DNA of 7,515 nt, from assembly GCA_903879825.1 (NCBI GenBank), contig CAIRND010000017.1, positions 1-7,515 on the forward strand. The letters are read 5' to 3'. The translations under genes were made by a program, and so were the position numbers. Position 1 is the stretch's first letter. Every line of letters begins with the position of its first letter. The notes below the pieces were generated by a model. It did not search any database, was not told the origin of the DNA, and was given only the letters and a program-made list of their open reading frames with translations. Shown one piece after another: positions 1 to 5,547 of this stretch. The DNA comes from an uncultured Geobacteraceae bacterium. Its GTDB lineage: Bacteria > Desulfobacterota > Desulfuromonadia > Geobacterales > Pseudopelobacteraceae.

Positions 1-620
1 CCGGCACCCATAACGGTAGTATCAGTCGGGATAAAAAGATCTCCGGCAGAACCGACCGGCAGCCGGTTGGTGAATTTAATACGCACCGGGCGGTCCCGTT
101 CAGCAATAATGATCGGGCCGAGATAATGGACTGAATCGGGATTAACCGTCGTATCCAGGGCGGTACAGAGATGCTGATCAGCGCCGCATTTGTTCGAGCT
201 CGGCAGTTCACCGACCGAGATATCGGTGCCCTTGTTGACCTGTACATAGCCACGCAGCAGCGTGCCGGTTGCGGGAAGGTCAGAGTGCATCTGCTCCCGA
301 TACTCAACCAGATCGATTTCATAATAATCCGAACCGGGATAGCTGGTTACGTCCGGCCTGCCAACATACAGGTATTGACCCAGGTTGTTGGCATTACCGC
401 TGCCAAGACGCGGGAGGGTATCGACGAATTTAGCCAGCCGGGGACTGTTGGCCCAGTTGGCGGTCGTGTAGTAATCGGGAACGGCCGGAAGCCCGTTCAC
501 AAGCGGCCCGGTCGGGATCGGCGGAGCATATCCTGCCCCGGCAAGGTGCGGGAGGCTCCAGATACAGAGCAGCACAAGCATCAGACACAGACGCCACACA
601 TCATTTTTTCTTTCTTTCAT
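1..620 (-). CDS. Large multicopper oxidase (OmpB/MofA type), N-terminal part; runs off the window at position 1
   Basis: The reading frame starts at the ATG at 620-618, eight or so bases after a strong ribosome site (AAAGGAG, 5-nt gap), and stays open for 206 codons to the window edge. Residues 1-29 form a signal peptide: a charged start (MKERK), a Leu-rich core at 11-23 and an AGA cleavage site. The mature start is rich in Pro and Gly. Near the edge the protein reads HYLGPIIIAERDRPVRIKFT, and then GDLFIPTDTTVMGA. I recognise this stretch as the first cupredoxin domain of large exported bacterial multicopper oxidases such as Geobacter OmpB and Leptothrix MofA. The HxH copper-ligand motifs would follow beyond the window, so copper binding cannot be checked here. 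The family oxidises metals or is needed for Fe(III)/Mn(IV) use at the cell surface; the substrate here is unknown. It is the last gene visible in a five-gene run. The family call is fairly firm, the OmpB/MofA subgroup less so. Confidence 0.82.
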   Translation of the reverse strand, partial: MKERKNDVWRLCLMLVLLCIWSLPHLAGAGYAPPIPTGPLVNGLPAVPDYYTTANWANSPRLAKFVDTLPRLGSGNANNLGQYLYVGRPDVTSYPGSDYYEIDLVEYREQMHSDLPATGTLLRGYVQVNKGTDISVGELPSSNKCGADQHLCTALDTTVNPDSVHYLGPIIIAERDRPVRIKFTNRLPVGSAGDLFIPTDTTVMGA

Positions 621-662
621 ACCGTCTCCTTTATTACGCTCTGTTTGACTGTACTCTTTGGA

Positions 663-935
663 CTATTTTTTGTCGGTGGCTGATGGCGCCGCATGTTTAG
701 CTTCCTGCCGGGCCTGATGAATCTTTATTCTTTCTGCTTTGAGCGCTGCTGCTGCGGCTTTTCGTGATTCGTTGGTCATGCGCTGATCACGCTGTTTTCG
801 AACCATCTCTTTTTTTGCCGCCAGCACCGGTGTTGCAGGGGTGGTCGGCGCAGAAAAAGCGGGTACGGCGGTGAGTAACATTGCTGCGGCCAGCGGTATC
901 AGGATTGCCATGGTGCTGATCTTCTGTTTTTTCAT
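663..935 (-). CDS. Small exported Ala/Lys/Arg-rich protein of unknown function
   Basis: This is a 90-residue protein. I chose the ATG at 935-933 rather than more upstream starts because it follows AAAAAGGAG with a 6-nt gap and begins a clear signal peptide: MKKQK, a hydrophobic core at about 8-25, and an AFSA cleavage site near residue 29. The longer frame would run back into the preceding cytochrome gene. The mature part is about 61 residues: a short Thr/Pro/Ala linker, then a strongly basic, Ala-rich segment (about 41-80) with no Cys and two His (72 and 82), likely one long helix. I recognise no family. It lies 35 nt after the cytochrome gene and 42 nt before the multicopper oxidase gene, so it is probably co-transcribed with both and acts in the periplasm. 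A role as a small accessory or assembly factor for the oxidase is only a guess from position. Confidence 0.75.
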   Translation of the reverse strand: MKKQKISTMAILIPLAAAMLLTAVPAFSAPTTPATPVLAAKKEMVRKQRDQRMTNESRKAAAAALKAERIKIHQARQEAKHAAPSATDKK

Positions 936-970
936 GTCGATCTCCTTTTTGATTATAATTTCCACATATT

Positions 971-2695
971 TTAAAGTATGACCCATTCGCTTTTCGGTAG
1001 CAGAGCGGGGTTGGCACCGGGGCCAAGTTGAATGATGTAGCACCCCTTTGAGGCATAGCGCTGTCCGGGGCCAAAACTGAATCGTTCATAATCACGCACG
1101 ATCAAATCCATCTGCGTACTCATGATATCGAGCAGATGATCCCGGTAGAGGTTGTCGTAGAGCAGATTTAGCCCGCGCAGAGTCGCCTGCCTGAGCATGG
1201 TGGTGCTTCGTGAGACAATTCTGCGGTCACCCAGGCTTTCGGCACCCATCACAAGCGGCACCTTGGCATCGAAACCGCCGTCTTTTGAGCCGACAAACGG
1301 CGTCAGGCGATAGGGATAGCTAATATAAATCCGGCTGCGCAGCGCCTCAGCGATGTTCTTTGTTTTTTTGCCCAGATAACCGGAAGAGACAAACAGTAGT
1401 GCTGAGGCCGGCAGCTGTTTGGACAACTTCGGCAGCTTCGGCACCAGTGCGGCATCCGTCCAGAGCAGCAGCACACCGGGTTTATGCTTCTTTATCAGTG
1501 CGGCAAGCGTCGTTTTGTCGCGCAGTTGCGCTGCTGTCAGCGTAAGCGTGGTCACGGCCTGGCGTTCCTGCTCGTGCCAGCTTTTGTTAAAACCGTTCGC
1601 CAGAGCCATGCCAACCGGGGAATCCTGAACGATCTGGAGGATCGGTATCTGTGGGGTGAGTTTTTTTACCTGATGAAGAAAACGGGCGGTCGCTTCCCCC
1701 TCCTGGGCGTAGCCTTTGTTAAAGTAAAAGGTGTACCAGGCTGTTTCGGAGATCACCGGTAAATCAGTGATCGGGTAAAGGCAGGGGAGACGCTCCGCCT
1801 CGCAAAAATCATGGATCGGCCGCCAATCCAGGTTGGAGATACCACTCAATATGGCGAAAACCGGCCGTGCAGCGTTGTACGCCGCAAGTTGCCCCGGCCA
1901 ACTTTCCGGTGCACCTTTGAGCTCCCAGATATCCAGCGATGCCCGACTGAAGGCGTATTGCATATCAATGGTCGGTTTATAGCCGAATTTTATAAAATCT
2001 TCGTACATGGCCAATTGCTGGTTCTTCTGGTCGATAAATTTCTGAAGCGGCACCAGCAGGGCCTGACGGTCTTCCGGGCTGACATCGTCGCTAATTACGG
2101 TGGCAAATCTGAATTCACTGGCAGAGGCACCCGGAGAAGGTGCAGAAGAAAACGACTCCAGATAGCCGATTAAGATTGACATGTCGCGGTCTGACAGCGG
2201 ATAGCGCGGCATGACATCATTAAAAATCTGACCTGCGGGATCTGCCCCGAAACGCATGGCATTCGCCAGACTTTCACGAGTGTATGCCGGGCGTTCTACG
2301 ACAGTTTTGGCATAAACATAGCGTCCTGCCTGATCGTGACTATCATCCAGTGATGGTGGTCGACGATACGGCTGATAAAGTTTCTTTCCGTTGGTTGGTG
2401 GAGTGACAACGCCCCCCTCAAACGATCCGAGTCCGCCACGAAGATGACAACTGGAGCAGGAAAAGGCGCTACTGTCGATCTCCACATCGCCCCGGATAAA
2501 AGCTGGCATTGAGACTCCAGACGGTAAAATCCCCTCACGGTACATTCGTTCACCCAGACGAAGGACTTCTGACTGCGGAAGATCCACTGCCGGCGGCACC
2601 GATGCCAGGGACACGGCTGCACAGAGGAGCATCAGCAGCACGGCACACGCTGTTCTTGTAGAAATAACCTTGGTTGTAGAGAAGTCGTTTTTCAT
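971..2695 (-). CDS. Exported monohaem cytochrome c fused to a type I periplasmic-binding-protein domain
   Basis: This is a 574-residue protein. Residues 1-32 are a signal peptide (hydrophobic core about 16-30). Residues 40-185 are a cytochrome c domain: the haem site is C80-S-S-C83-H84, and the likely axial Met is M162 in VMPRYPLSDRDM, followed by the usual final helix (ILIGYLESF). From about 195 to 560 the protein resembles the substrate-binding proteins of branched-chain amino-acid type ABC transporters: alternating beta strands and helices, a segment ARPVFAILSG (276-285), and FYFNKGYAQEGEATARFL (323-340). C298 and C305 could form a disulfide. No permease or ATPase genes are nearby, so a sensing, scaffolding or electron-transfer role is more likely than import. 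The gene sits between SCO and the small basic protein, with gaps of 40 and 35 nt. The ribosome site is weak (AGGGCAG, about 6 nt before the ATG), which may mean translation depends on the upstream gene. Domain calls are firm; function is inferred. Confidence 0.85.
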   Translation of the reverse strand: MKNDFSTTKVISTRTACAVLLMLLCAAVSLASVPPAVDLPQSEVLRLGERMYREGILPSGVSMPAFIRGDVEIDSSAFSCSSCHLRGGLGSFEGGVVTPPTNGKKLYQPYRRPPSLDDSHDQAGRYVYAKTVVERPAYTRESLANAMRFGADPAGQIFNDVMPRYPLSDRDMSILIGYLESFSSAPSPGASASEFRFATVISDDVSPEDRQALLVPLQKFIDQKNQQLAMYEDFIKFGYKPTIDMQYAFSRASLDIWELKGAPESWPGQLAAYNAARPVFAILSGISNLDWRPIHDFCEAERLPCLYPITDLPVISETAWYTFYFNKGYAQEGEATARFLHQVKKLTPQIPILQIVQDSPVGMALANGFNKSWHEQERQAVTTLTLTAAQLRDKTTLAALIKKHKPGVLLLWTDAALVPKLPKLSKQLPASALLFVSSGYLGKKTKNIAEALRSRIYISYPYRLTPFVGSKDGGFDAKVPLVMGAESLGDRRIVSRSTTMLRQATLRGLNLLYDNLYRDHLLDIMSTQMDLIVRDYERFSFGPGQRYASKGCYIIQLGPGANPALLPKSEWVIL

Positions 2696-2735
2696 TTTAT
2701 CTGCCCTGCTCGTGTGATTGCGTTGCGTTGTAGTC

Positions 2736-3323
2736 TTATTTTTTTAACGCCACATTCTGATACTCTTCCAGAAACTCCCGTGAGCTCATGATGCCGAACA
2801 AGCGCACCCAGGTGCCATCTTTGGGAGAACGAATCATATTGAGCGGATAGTGCGACATTTTGTCCGGAATGTAGGCATTGAAGGCCTTCATCACGCGGGT
2901 AATATCTTCACGACTGCCGGTCAAAAATTCCCAACCCGCTTTGGCTCGATACCGCTTCAGATATTCTTTTAAGACTTTTGGGGTATCGTTTTCTGGATCA
3001 ATAGTTATCGACACAAGCCGGACAGTCTGATTGGCGGCGGTTACTTTACTTTGCAGGTTGATGAATCCGGCCGAAAGAACCGGGCAGATGGTGGTGCAGG
3101 TACCATAGATAAAGTCCACAACAACAGGCGTATCCCCCTGCAACAAAGTATCGAGTTGCACTTTTTTGCCATCCTGATTGGTCAGCACGACATCCGGGAT
3201 TGTGTATTTCTCGACGCTACGCTTATATTTTTTGCTTTCGCCAGCATGTGAAGTGATAGGAAGTATCACTGCAACCAGCGCAACCAGCAGGGACAGCAGA
3301 CATAATTTGAGTAGTGATTTCAT
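2736..3323 (-). CDS. SCO1/SenC-family copper chaperone with thioredoxin fold
   Basis: This is a 195-residue protein of normal size for the family. An N-terminal hydrophobic stretch (5-23) ends in SHA at 25-27, so it is either a cleaved signal peptide or a membrane anchor that puts the domain in the periplasm. The copper site is visible: C76-T-T-I-C80-P, the CxxxCP motif of SCO proteins, and H158 in SHYPL as the likely third ligand. VDFIYGTC (69-76) and VSITIDPENDTP (104-115) are family signatures. SCO proteins deliver copper to, or reduce thiols in, copper enzymes, classically the CuA site of cytochrome oxidase. No oxidase subunits are seen here, and the copper enzyme of this operon is the multicopper oxidase, so that is the likely client (inference). 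The start lies 7 nt after the FKBP stop. The ribosome site AGGTG overlaps the FKBP TAG codon, so the two genes are probably translationally coupled. Confidence 0.9.
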   Translation of the reverse strand: MKSLLKLCLLSLLVALVAVILPITSHAGESKKYKRSVEKYTIPDVVLTNQDGKKVQLDTLLQGDTPVVVDFIYGTCTTICPVLSAGFINLQSKVTAANQTVRLVSITIDPENDTPKVLKEYLKRYRAKAGWEFLTGSREDITRVMKAFNAYIPDKMSHYPLNMIRSPKDGTWVRLFGIMSSREFLEEYQNVALKK

Positions 3324-3330
3324 ATGACAC

Positions 3331-4128
3331 CTATGGTTTCTTATCTAATGCAATTGGTGGTGCGGCAGTTGCGGTCGGTGCGGCAGTTGCAGTCGGTGCG
3401 GCACTTACCGGTTTGGCAACTGGGGCTGGTTTAACCTCAAGCAGTTCCACATCAAACGCCAGAGTAGCGCCGGGCAATATCTGTTCACCGGCACCATTTT
3501 CACCGTAGGCAAGATGTGGGGGGCATACGAGTTTTGCCTTACCGCCCGGCTTCATATGCTGTAATCCCTCGGTCCAGCATTTGATGACGTTATCGAGTTT
3601 GAACTCCAACGGTTTGCCACGCTTGTATGAACTGTCAAACTCTTTGCCGCTTATCAGCGTCCCACGGTAATTGACTTTCACCACATCTGCGGCCTGTGGT
3701 GAGTTACCCTTTCCTTCAGCCAGTGGCGTGTAGATCATGCCGGAGATAGTCCTGACCGCTCCTTTTTCTTTGGCTGCTTTTTCTAAAAAGTCTTTGCCGG
3801 CACCGACCTGCTTTTCACCCGCAGCTTTGCGGCGTTCTTTTGCCAGTTCCTGGATTTTCCCACTGTAGGAAGCGGTGTCTATATCGCTTTTCTTGCCTGT
3901 TTCGGCATCGGTCAATCCCATCCGTACATACTCAAATTCAGCCGGCGTCAGATCGAAAACGGCCAGTGAGCGCGACACGGATGATCCGATGGCATAGAAT
4001 GTTTTCTGTTCTTCTGTCATTGCCGATGTTTCCGTCGCACAAAGTGCCGTGCTTGCCATAAGTAAAGCGACAAGGCTTGCTACCCGGATAATATGTTGTG
4101 CGTTATGTCGCTTTTGTGCTGTTTCCAT
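3331..4128 (-). CDS. Exported FKBP-type peptidyl-prolyl cis-trans isomerase (Mip/FkpA type)
   Basis: This is a 265-residue protein that starts after TGGAG with an 8-nt gap. A signal peptide covers about 1-36 (hydrophobic core 15-30). C30 is not in a proper lipobox, since Leu precedes it, so a lipoprotein is unlikely. Residues 37-120 match the helical N-terminal dimerisation domain of Mip/FkpA proteins (MTEEQKTFYAIGSSVSRSL). Residues 130-232 are the FKBP catalytic domain with the active-site set intact: Y154 in VNYRGTL, F164-D165 in GKEFDSS, V181-I182 and W185 in VIKCWTEGL, Y208 in AYGENG, and F225 in LAFDVELL. The tail (233-265) is low in complexity, Ala/Pro/Thr-rich, and includes two copies of APTATA. 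It probably speeds proline isomerisation or acts as a chaperone for exported partners; the Pro-rich multicopper oxidase of the same operon is the obvious client. It is the first gene of the run, behind a sigma-54-like promoter. Confidence 0.92.
   Translation of the reverse strand: METAQKRHNAQHIIRVASLVALLMASTALCATETSAMTEEQKTFYAIGSSVSRSLAVFDLTPAEFEYVRMGLTDAETGKKSDIDTASYSGKIQELAKERRKAAGEKQVGAGKDFLEKAAKEKGAVRTISGMIYTPLAEGKGNSPQAADVVKVNYRGTLISGKEFDSSYKRGKPLEFKLDNVIKCWTEGLQHMKPGGKAKLVCPPHLAYGENGAGEQILPGATLAFDVELLEVKPAPVAKPVSAAPTATAAPTATAAPPIALDKKP
3360..3404. repeat. 18-bp in-frame tandem repeat, 2.5 copies, in the FKBP tail
   Basis: Units lie at 3360-3377 and 3378-3395 and differ at one base, with a half unit at 3396-3404. 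On the coding (minus) strand each unit encodes APTATA, so copy-number change would lengthen or shorten the tail by six residues without breaking the frame. Confidence 0.85.
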
Positions 4129-4231
4129 TGTGTTTTCTCCAATTAACAGTTGAGCTATTTTGATGAGATTGGTGGTTGGCTTTTCCAGCTTTGCCGAGCA
4201 CTATTTTGCTTTTGGCAACTATCCTTCCTAA

Positions 4232-4248
4232 TACAAGACTAGTGCCAA
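4232..4248 (-). promoter_or_regulatory. Sigma-54 (-24/-12) type promoter for the FKBP-SCO-cytochrome-oxidase operon
   Basis: The minus strand reads TTGGCAC-TAGTC-TTGTA against the sigma-54 consensus TTGGCACG-N4-TTGCW. The -24 GG and the -12 G are present at the standard spacing; the -12 C is T. The predicted start would be near 4221, giving a leader of about 90 nt before the FKBP ATG. A perfect sigma-70 -35 hexamer (TTGACA, 4272-4267) lies just upstream but has no fair -10 at 16-18 nt, which favours the sigma-54 reading. Confidence 0.5.
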
Positions 4249-4290
4249 TTACAAAATCCGCAAAAATGTCAAATGATTACAGCTTGTTAT

Positions 4291-4343
4291 CTTCGCAAAA
4301 TGCGCGAAGTGACACCTGTTTTCAAAGCGACACAAGTTGACAA
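4291..4343. promoter_or_regulatory. Candidate activator-binding region: short dyad plus GACA repeats upstream of the operon promoter
   Basis: CTTCGC (4291-4296) and GCGAAG (4304-4309) form a 6-bp dyad with a 7-nt centre. Next come CGAAGTGACAC (4305-4315) and CAAAGCGACAC (4323-4333), 9 of 11 identical and 18 nt apart, and a third GACA at 4339-4342. The cluster is about 45-95 bp upstream of the -24 element, near where enhancer-binding proteins of sigma-54 promoters bind. No such activator gene is in the window, so the role is inferred from position. Confidence 0.3.
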
Positions 4344-4394
4344 AAATGATGCAGTATCTATATTTTTTTCGTAAATTCGGGGGGTTAAAACAGT

Positions 4395-4427
4395 AACGAC
4401 AAAAGTTGCTTTGCAACCTTTGTCGTT
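4395..4427 (-). terminator. 15-bp hairpin downstream of gntR, possible terminator
   Basis: AACGACAAAAGTTGC and GCAACCTTTGTCGTT pair around a TTT loop, 14 of 15 as DNA. In minus-strand RNA the odd pair becomes G-U, so the stem is unbroken, which suggests it acts in the gntR transcript, 133 nt after its stop. The T tract that follows is poor (ACTGTTTTAA), so terminator strength is uncertain. It could instead protect the 3' end or form a structured element upstream of the operon promoter. Confidence 0.5.
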
Positions 4428-4559
4428 TAGTGAGAGGGGGTGTGATATGTCAGCGGCTGTTTTTTTGTATCGAATAAGTTTTTTTATCGGAGAATAAAGA
4501 GGGAGAACAGGGTATTCACAGTAACAGACTTGATCCAGTGTCCCGTAAGCAGGTGTGCT

Positions 4560-5276
4560 TTAACTGGCTGATTTCTGTTCCATATAGCTATTGAAACGCC
4601 TGACATGTGACTGCGCACAGCTCCGGGCGCGGCTACTATCCTTGGCTATTATTGCATCAACAATTTCCCGCAGATCAGCCAGATTTTCCTGCAGCAGCAC
4701 CGTTGTGCGCGGCAGAAATTTAACATAATAGGTATGTATATTGACATACAGGCTTTGGAGAACCGTCAGAAACAGCAGGTTGCCACTCATACGCGCCAAT
4801 GCCAGATGCAGCTGTTCGTCAGTCCGGATAAAGGCATCCCAGCCAGCACGCCCCTGTTTCAGATTGCTCTCCGCCTCAGCCAGCAGCGCCTTCAGCAGTG
4901 CCACATCCTCTTCTCCGCCACGCTGTGCAGCCAATGCTGCCACTCCACCTTCCATCTCTTCCCGAAATTCGGCGAGATCTTTTAGCGACACCGCGCAGCT
5001 CCTGATCAGCAGGCCCAGATTATCACTGAGATTATCGCTGTTGACCTCCCGAACCATTGAACCACCGGCAACTCCGGTGCGAATTTCAATCAGCCCTTTT
5101 TGCTCGAGAACCCGTAGCGCCTCACGCAGTGTACCGCGGCTGATGGAAAACTGTTCCTTCAATTCACGTTCAGCCGGAAGCAGACTGCCGGCCTTGAGGG
5201 TTCCAGCCACAATAGCTTCCTGAATCTGGTCAACAACATCTTGATATGCCTTACTCTGTTTTACCTGTTTGAACAT
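4560..5276 (-). CDS. GntR-family (FadR subfamily) transcription regulator, likely regulator of putA
   Basis: This is a 238-residue protein that starts after AAGGGG with a 5-nt gap. Residues 9-77 are the winged helix-turn-helix of GntR proteins (LPAERELKEQFSISRGTLRE, then ALRVLEQKGLI with the wing at 64-76). Residues 98-228 are an all-helical FCD ligand-binding domain. FCD metal ligands D153 and H157 (TDEQLH) and a late His, H224, are present, but the usual EH.xI His is Leu (L202 in ADLREIVDAI), so the metal site may be incomplete or altered. FCD regulators usually bind small carboxylates and repress neighbouring catabolic genes. This one is divergent from putA, and a TGGTNNNACCA operator of its subfamily overlaps the putA promoter, so it probably controls putA in response to proline or a breakdown product (inference). 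The family call is firm; the target is likely; the ligand is unknown. Confidence 0.92.
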   Translation of the reverse strand: MFKQVKQSKAYQDVVDQIQEAIVAGTLKAGSLLPAERELKEQFSISRGTLREALRVLEQKGLIEIRTGVAGGSMVREVNSDNLSDNLGLLIRSCAVSLKDLAEFREEMEGGVAALAAQRGGEEDVALLKALLAEAESNLKQGRAGWDAFIRTDEQLHLALARMSGNLLFLTVLQSLYVNIHTYYVKFLPRTTVLLQENLADLREIVDAIIAKDSSRARSCAQSHVRRFNSYMEQKSAS

Positions 5277-5308
5277 ACATGCCCCTTATGAACCTAAGAA
5301 AAGCAGTT

Positions 5309-5334
5309 TCACGCAACGACGCAACGACGCAACG
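5309..5334. repeat. Left CGCAACG array: three heptamers with 8-bp period
   Basis: CGCAACG occurs at 5312-5318, 5320-5326 and 5328-5334, each preceded by A, so the unit ACGCAACG is repeated three times exactly. With the preceding TC, the block is the inverted counterpart of the block at 5413-5439. It lies in the presumed 5' leader or promoter of gntR. Confidence 0.9.
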
Positions 5335-5412
5335 TATGAAATCAATAGCTTAAGTTATTATTCAGGTCTGCCCGATTGGTTAATCACTAATTCGGAATAA
5401 GTCTTTGTTTTT

Positions 5413-5439
5413 CGTTGCGTTCGTTGCGGCGTTGCGTGA
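5413..5439. repeat. Right CGTTGCG array: three heptamers, inverted relative to the left array
   Basis: CGTTGCG occurs at 5413-5419, 5422-5428 and 5430-5436, with offsets of 9 and 8 bp. Read on the minus strand the block aligns with 5309-5334 over its whole length with one substitution and one inserted base, and both end in TCA/TGA. The two blocks are 78 bp apart. Confidence 0.9.
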
Positions 5440-5462
5440 TCAAATGCCGGATTTAGGATGAA

Positions 5463-5473
5463 TGGTTACACCT
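5463..5473. promoter_or_regulatory. Second candidate GntR operator, one mismatch
   Basis: TGGTTACACCT matches the FadR-subfamily operator TGGTNNNACCA at all but the last defined base, and is flanked by AA and TT as in the better site. Its centre (5468) is 84 bp from the centre of the main operator, close to eight helical turns. Confidence 0.4.
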
Positions 5474-5518
5474 TTATACCACTACCAACCCTGCCATACA
5501 AGCAGTAGCAAGATTTTC

Positions 5519-5547
5519 TTGACATGATTCACCGTTTTCGAGTAAAT
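5519..5547 (+). promoter_or_regulatory. putA: Probable putA sigma-70 promoter
   Basis: A perfect -35 hexamer TTGACA lies at 5519-5524. At 17 nt from it is a weak -10 candidate GTAAAT (5542-5547). The poor -10 is overlapped by the palindrome at 5545-5559, an arrangement suited to repression. Confidence 0.5.

Larger units (their letters stand above)
4129..4559. other. 431-nt intergenic region between gntR and the FKBP gene
   Basis: I find no convincing gene here on either strand. It is AT-rich and holds, from the FKBP side outward: an approximately 90-nt leader, a sigma-54-like promoter, a cluster of GACA-containing imperfect repeats and a short dyad (4291-4343), a strong hairpin (4395-4427), and two seven-base T tracts 19 nt apart (4460-4466 and 4479-4485). 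The flanks of the T tracts are similar (GTATCGAATAAG and ATCGGAGAATAAAG), so this is an imperfect direct repeat that could bend the DNA. The rest, towards the end of gntR, shows nothing I can name. Confidence 0.7.

Noticed and set aside
171..683. 170-codon plus-strand open frame
   Set aside because: It lies antisense to the multicopper oxidase, which has a signal peptide, ribosome site and family sequence; the frame has no ribosome site and reads as low-quality composition.
787..1095. 102-codon minus-strand frame across the cytochrome-small protein junction
   Set aside because: It overlaps both genes in another frame; the small protein has a proper start and signal peptide, this frame has neither.
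1360..2173. Several plus-strand frames (1360-1545, 1419-1628, 1484-1762, 1811-2173)
   Set aside because: All are antisense to the 574-residue cytochrome fusion, overlap each other and have no recognisable motif or ribosome site.
2296..2622. 108-codon minus-strand frame
   Set aside because: It is an alternate frame inside the cytochrome domain, whose CxxCH and Met motifs establish the true frame.
2717..2730. ATTGCGTTGCGTTG between the SCO and cytochrome genes, sharing CGTTGCG with the array at 5413-5436
   Set aside because: Only one full heptamer, within an operon gap and without the paired array; a chance or simple-repeat match is likely.
3331..4128. FKBP protein as a lipoprotein through C30
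   Set aside because: The residue before Cys is Leu (TALC), which does not fit a lipobox needing Gly, Ala or Ser there.
4267..4272. Perfect TTGACA on the minus strand as a sigma-70 -35 for the FKBP gene
   Set aside because: No acceptable -10 at 16-18 nt; the sigma-54-like element 20 nt downstream is a better promoter.
4450..4485. CAGCGGCTG followed by T tracts as a plus-strand terminator
   Set aside because: Only a 3-bp stem is possible and no plus-strand gene lies to the left to be terminated.
4734..5223. Two plus-strand frames antisense to gntR (up to 160 codons)
   Set aside because: Ser/Arg/Ala-rich composition typical of a complement-strand shadow; the GntR domains on the other strand are unmistakable.
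5375..5391. ATTGGTTAATCACTAAT as a third GntR operator
   Set aside because: The half sites are separated by 5 nt rather than 3 and two of eight pairs fail, so it does not fit TGGTNNNACCA.
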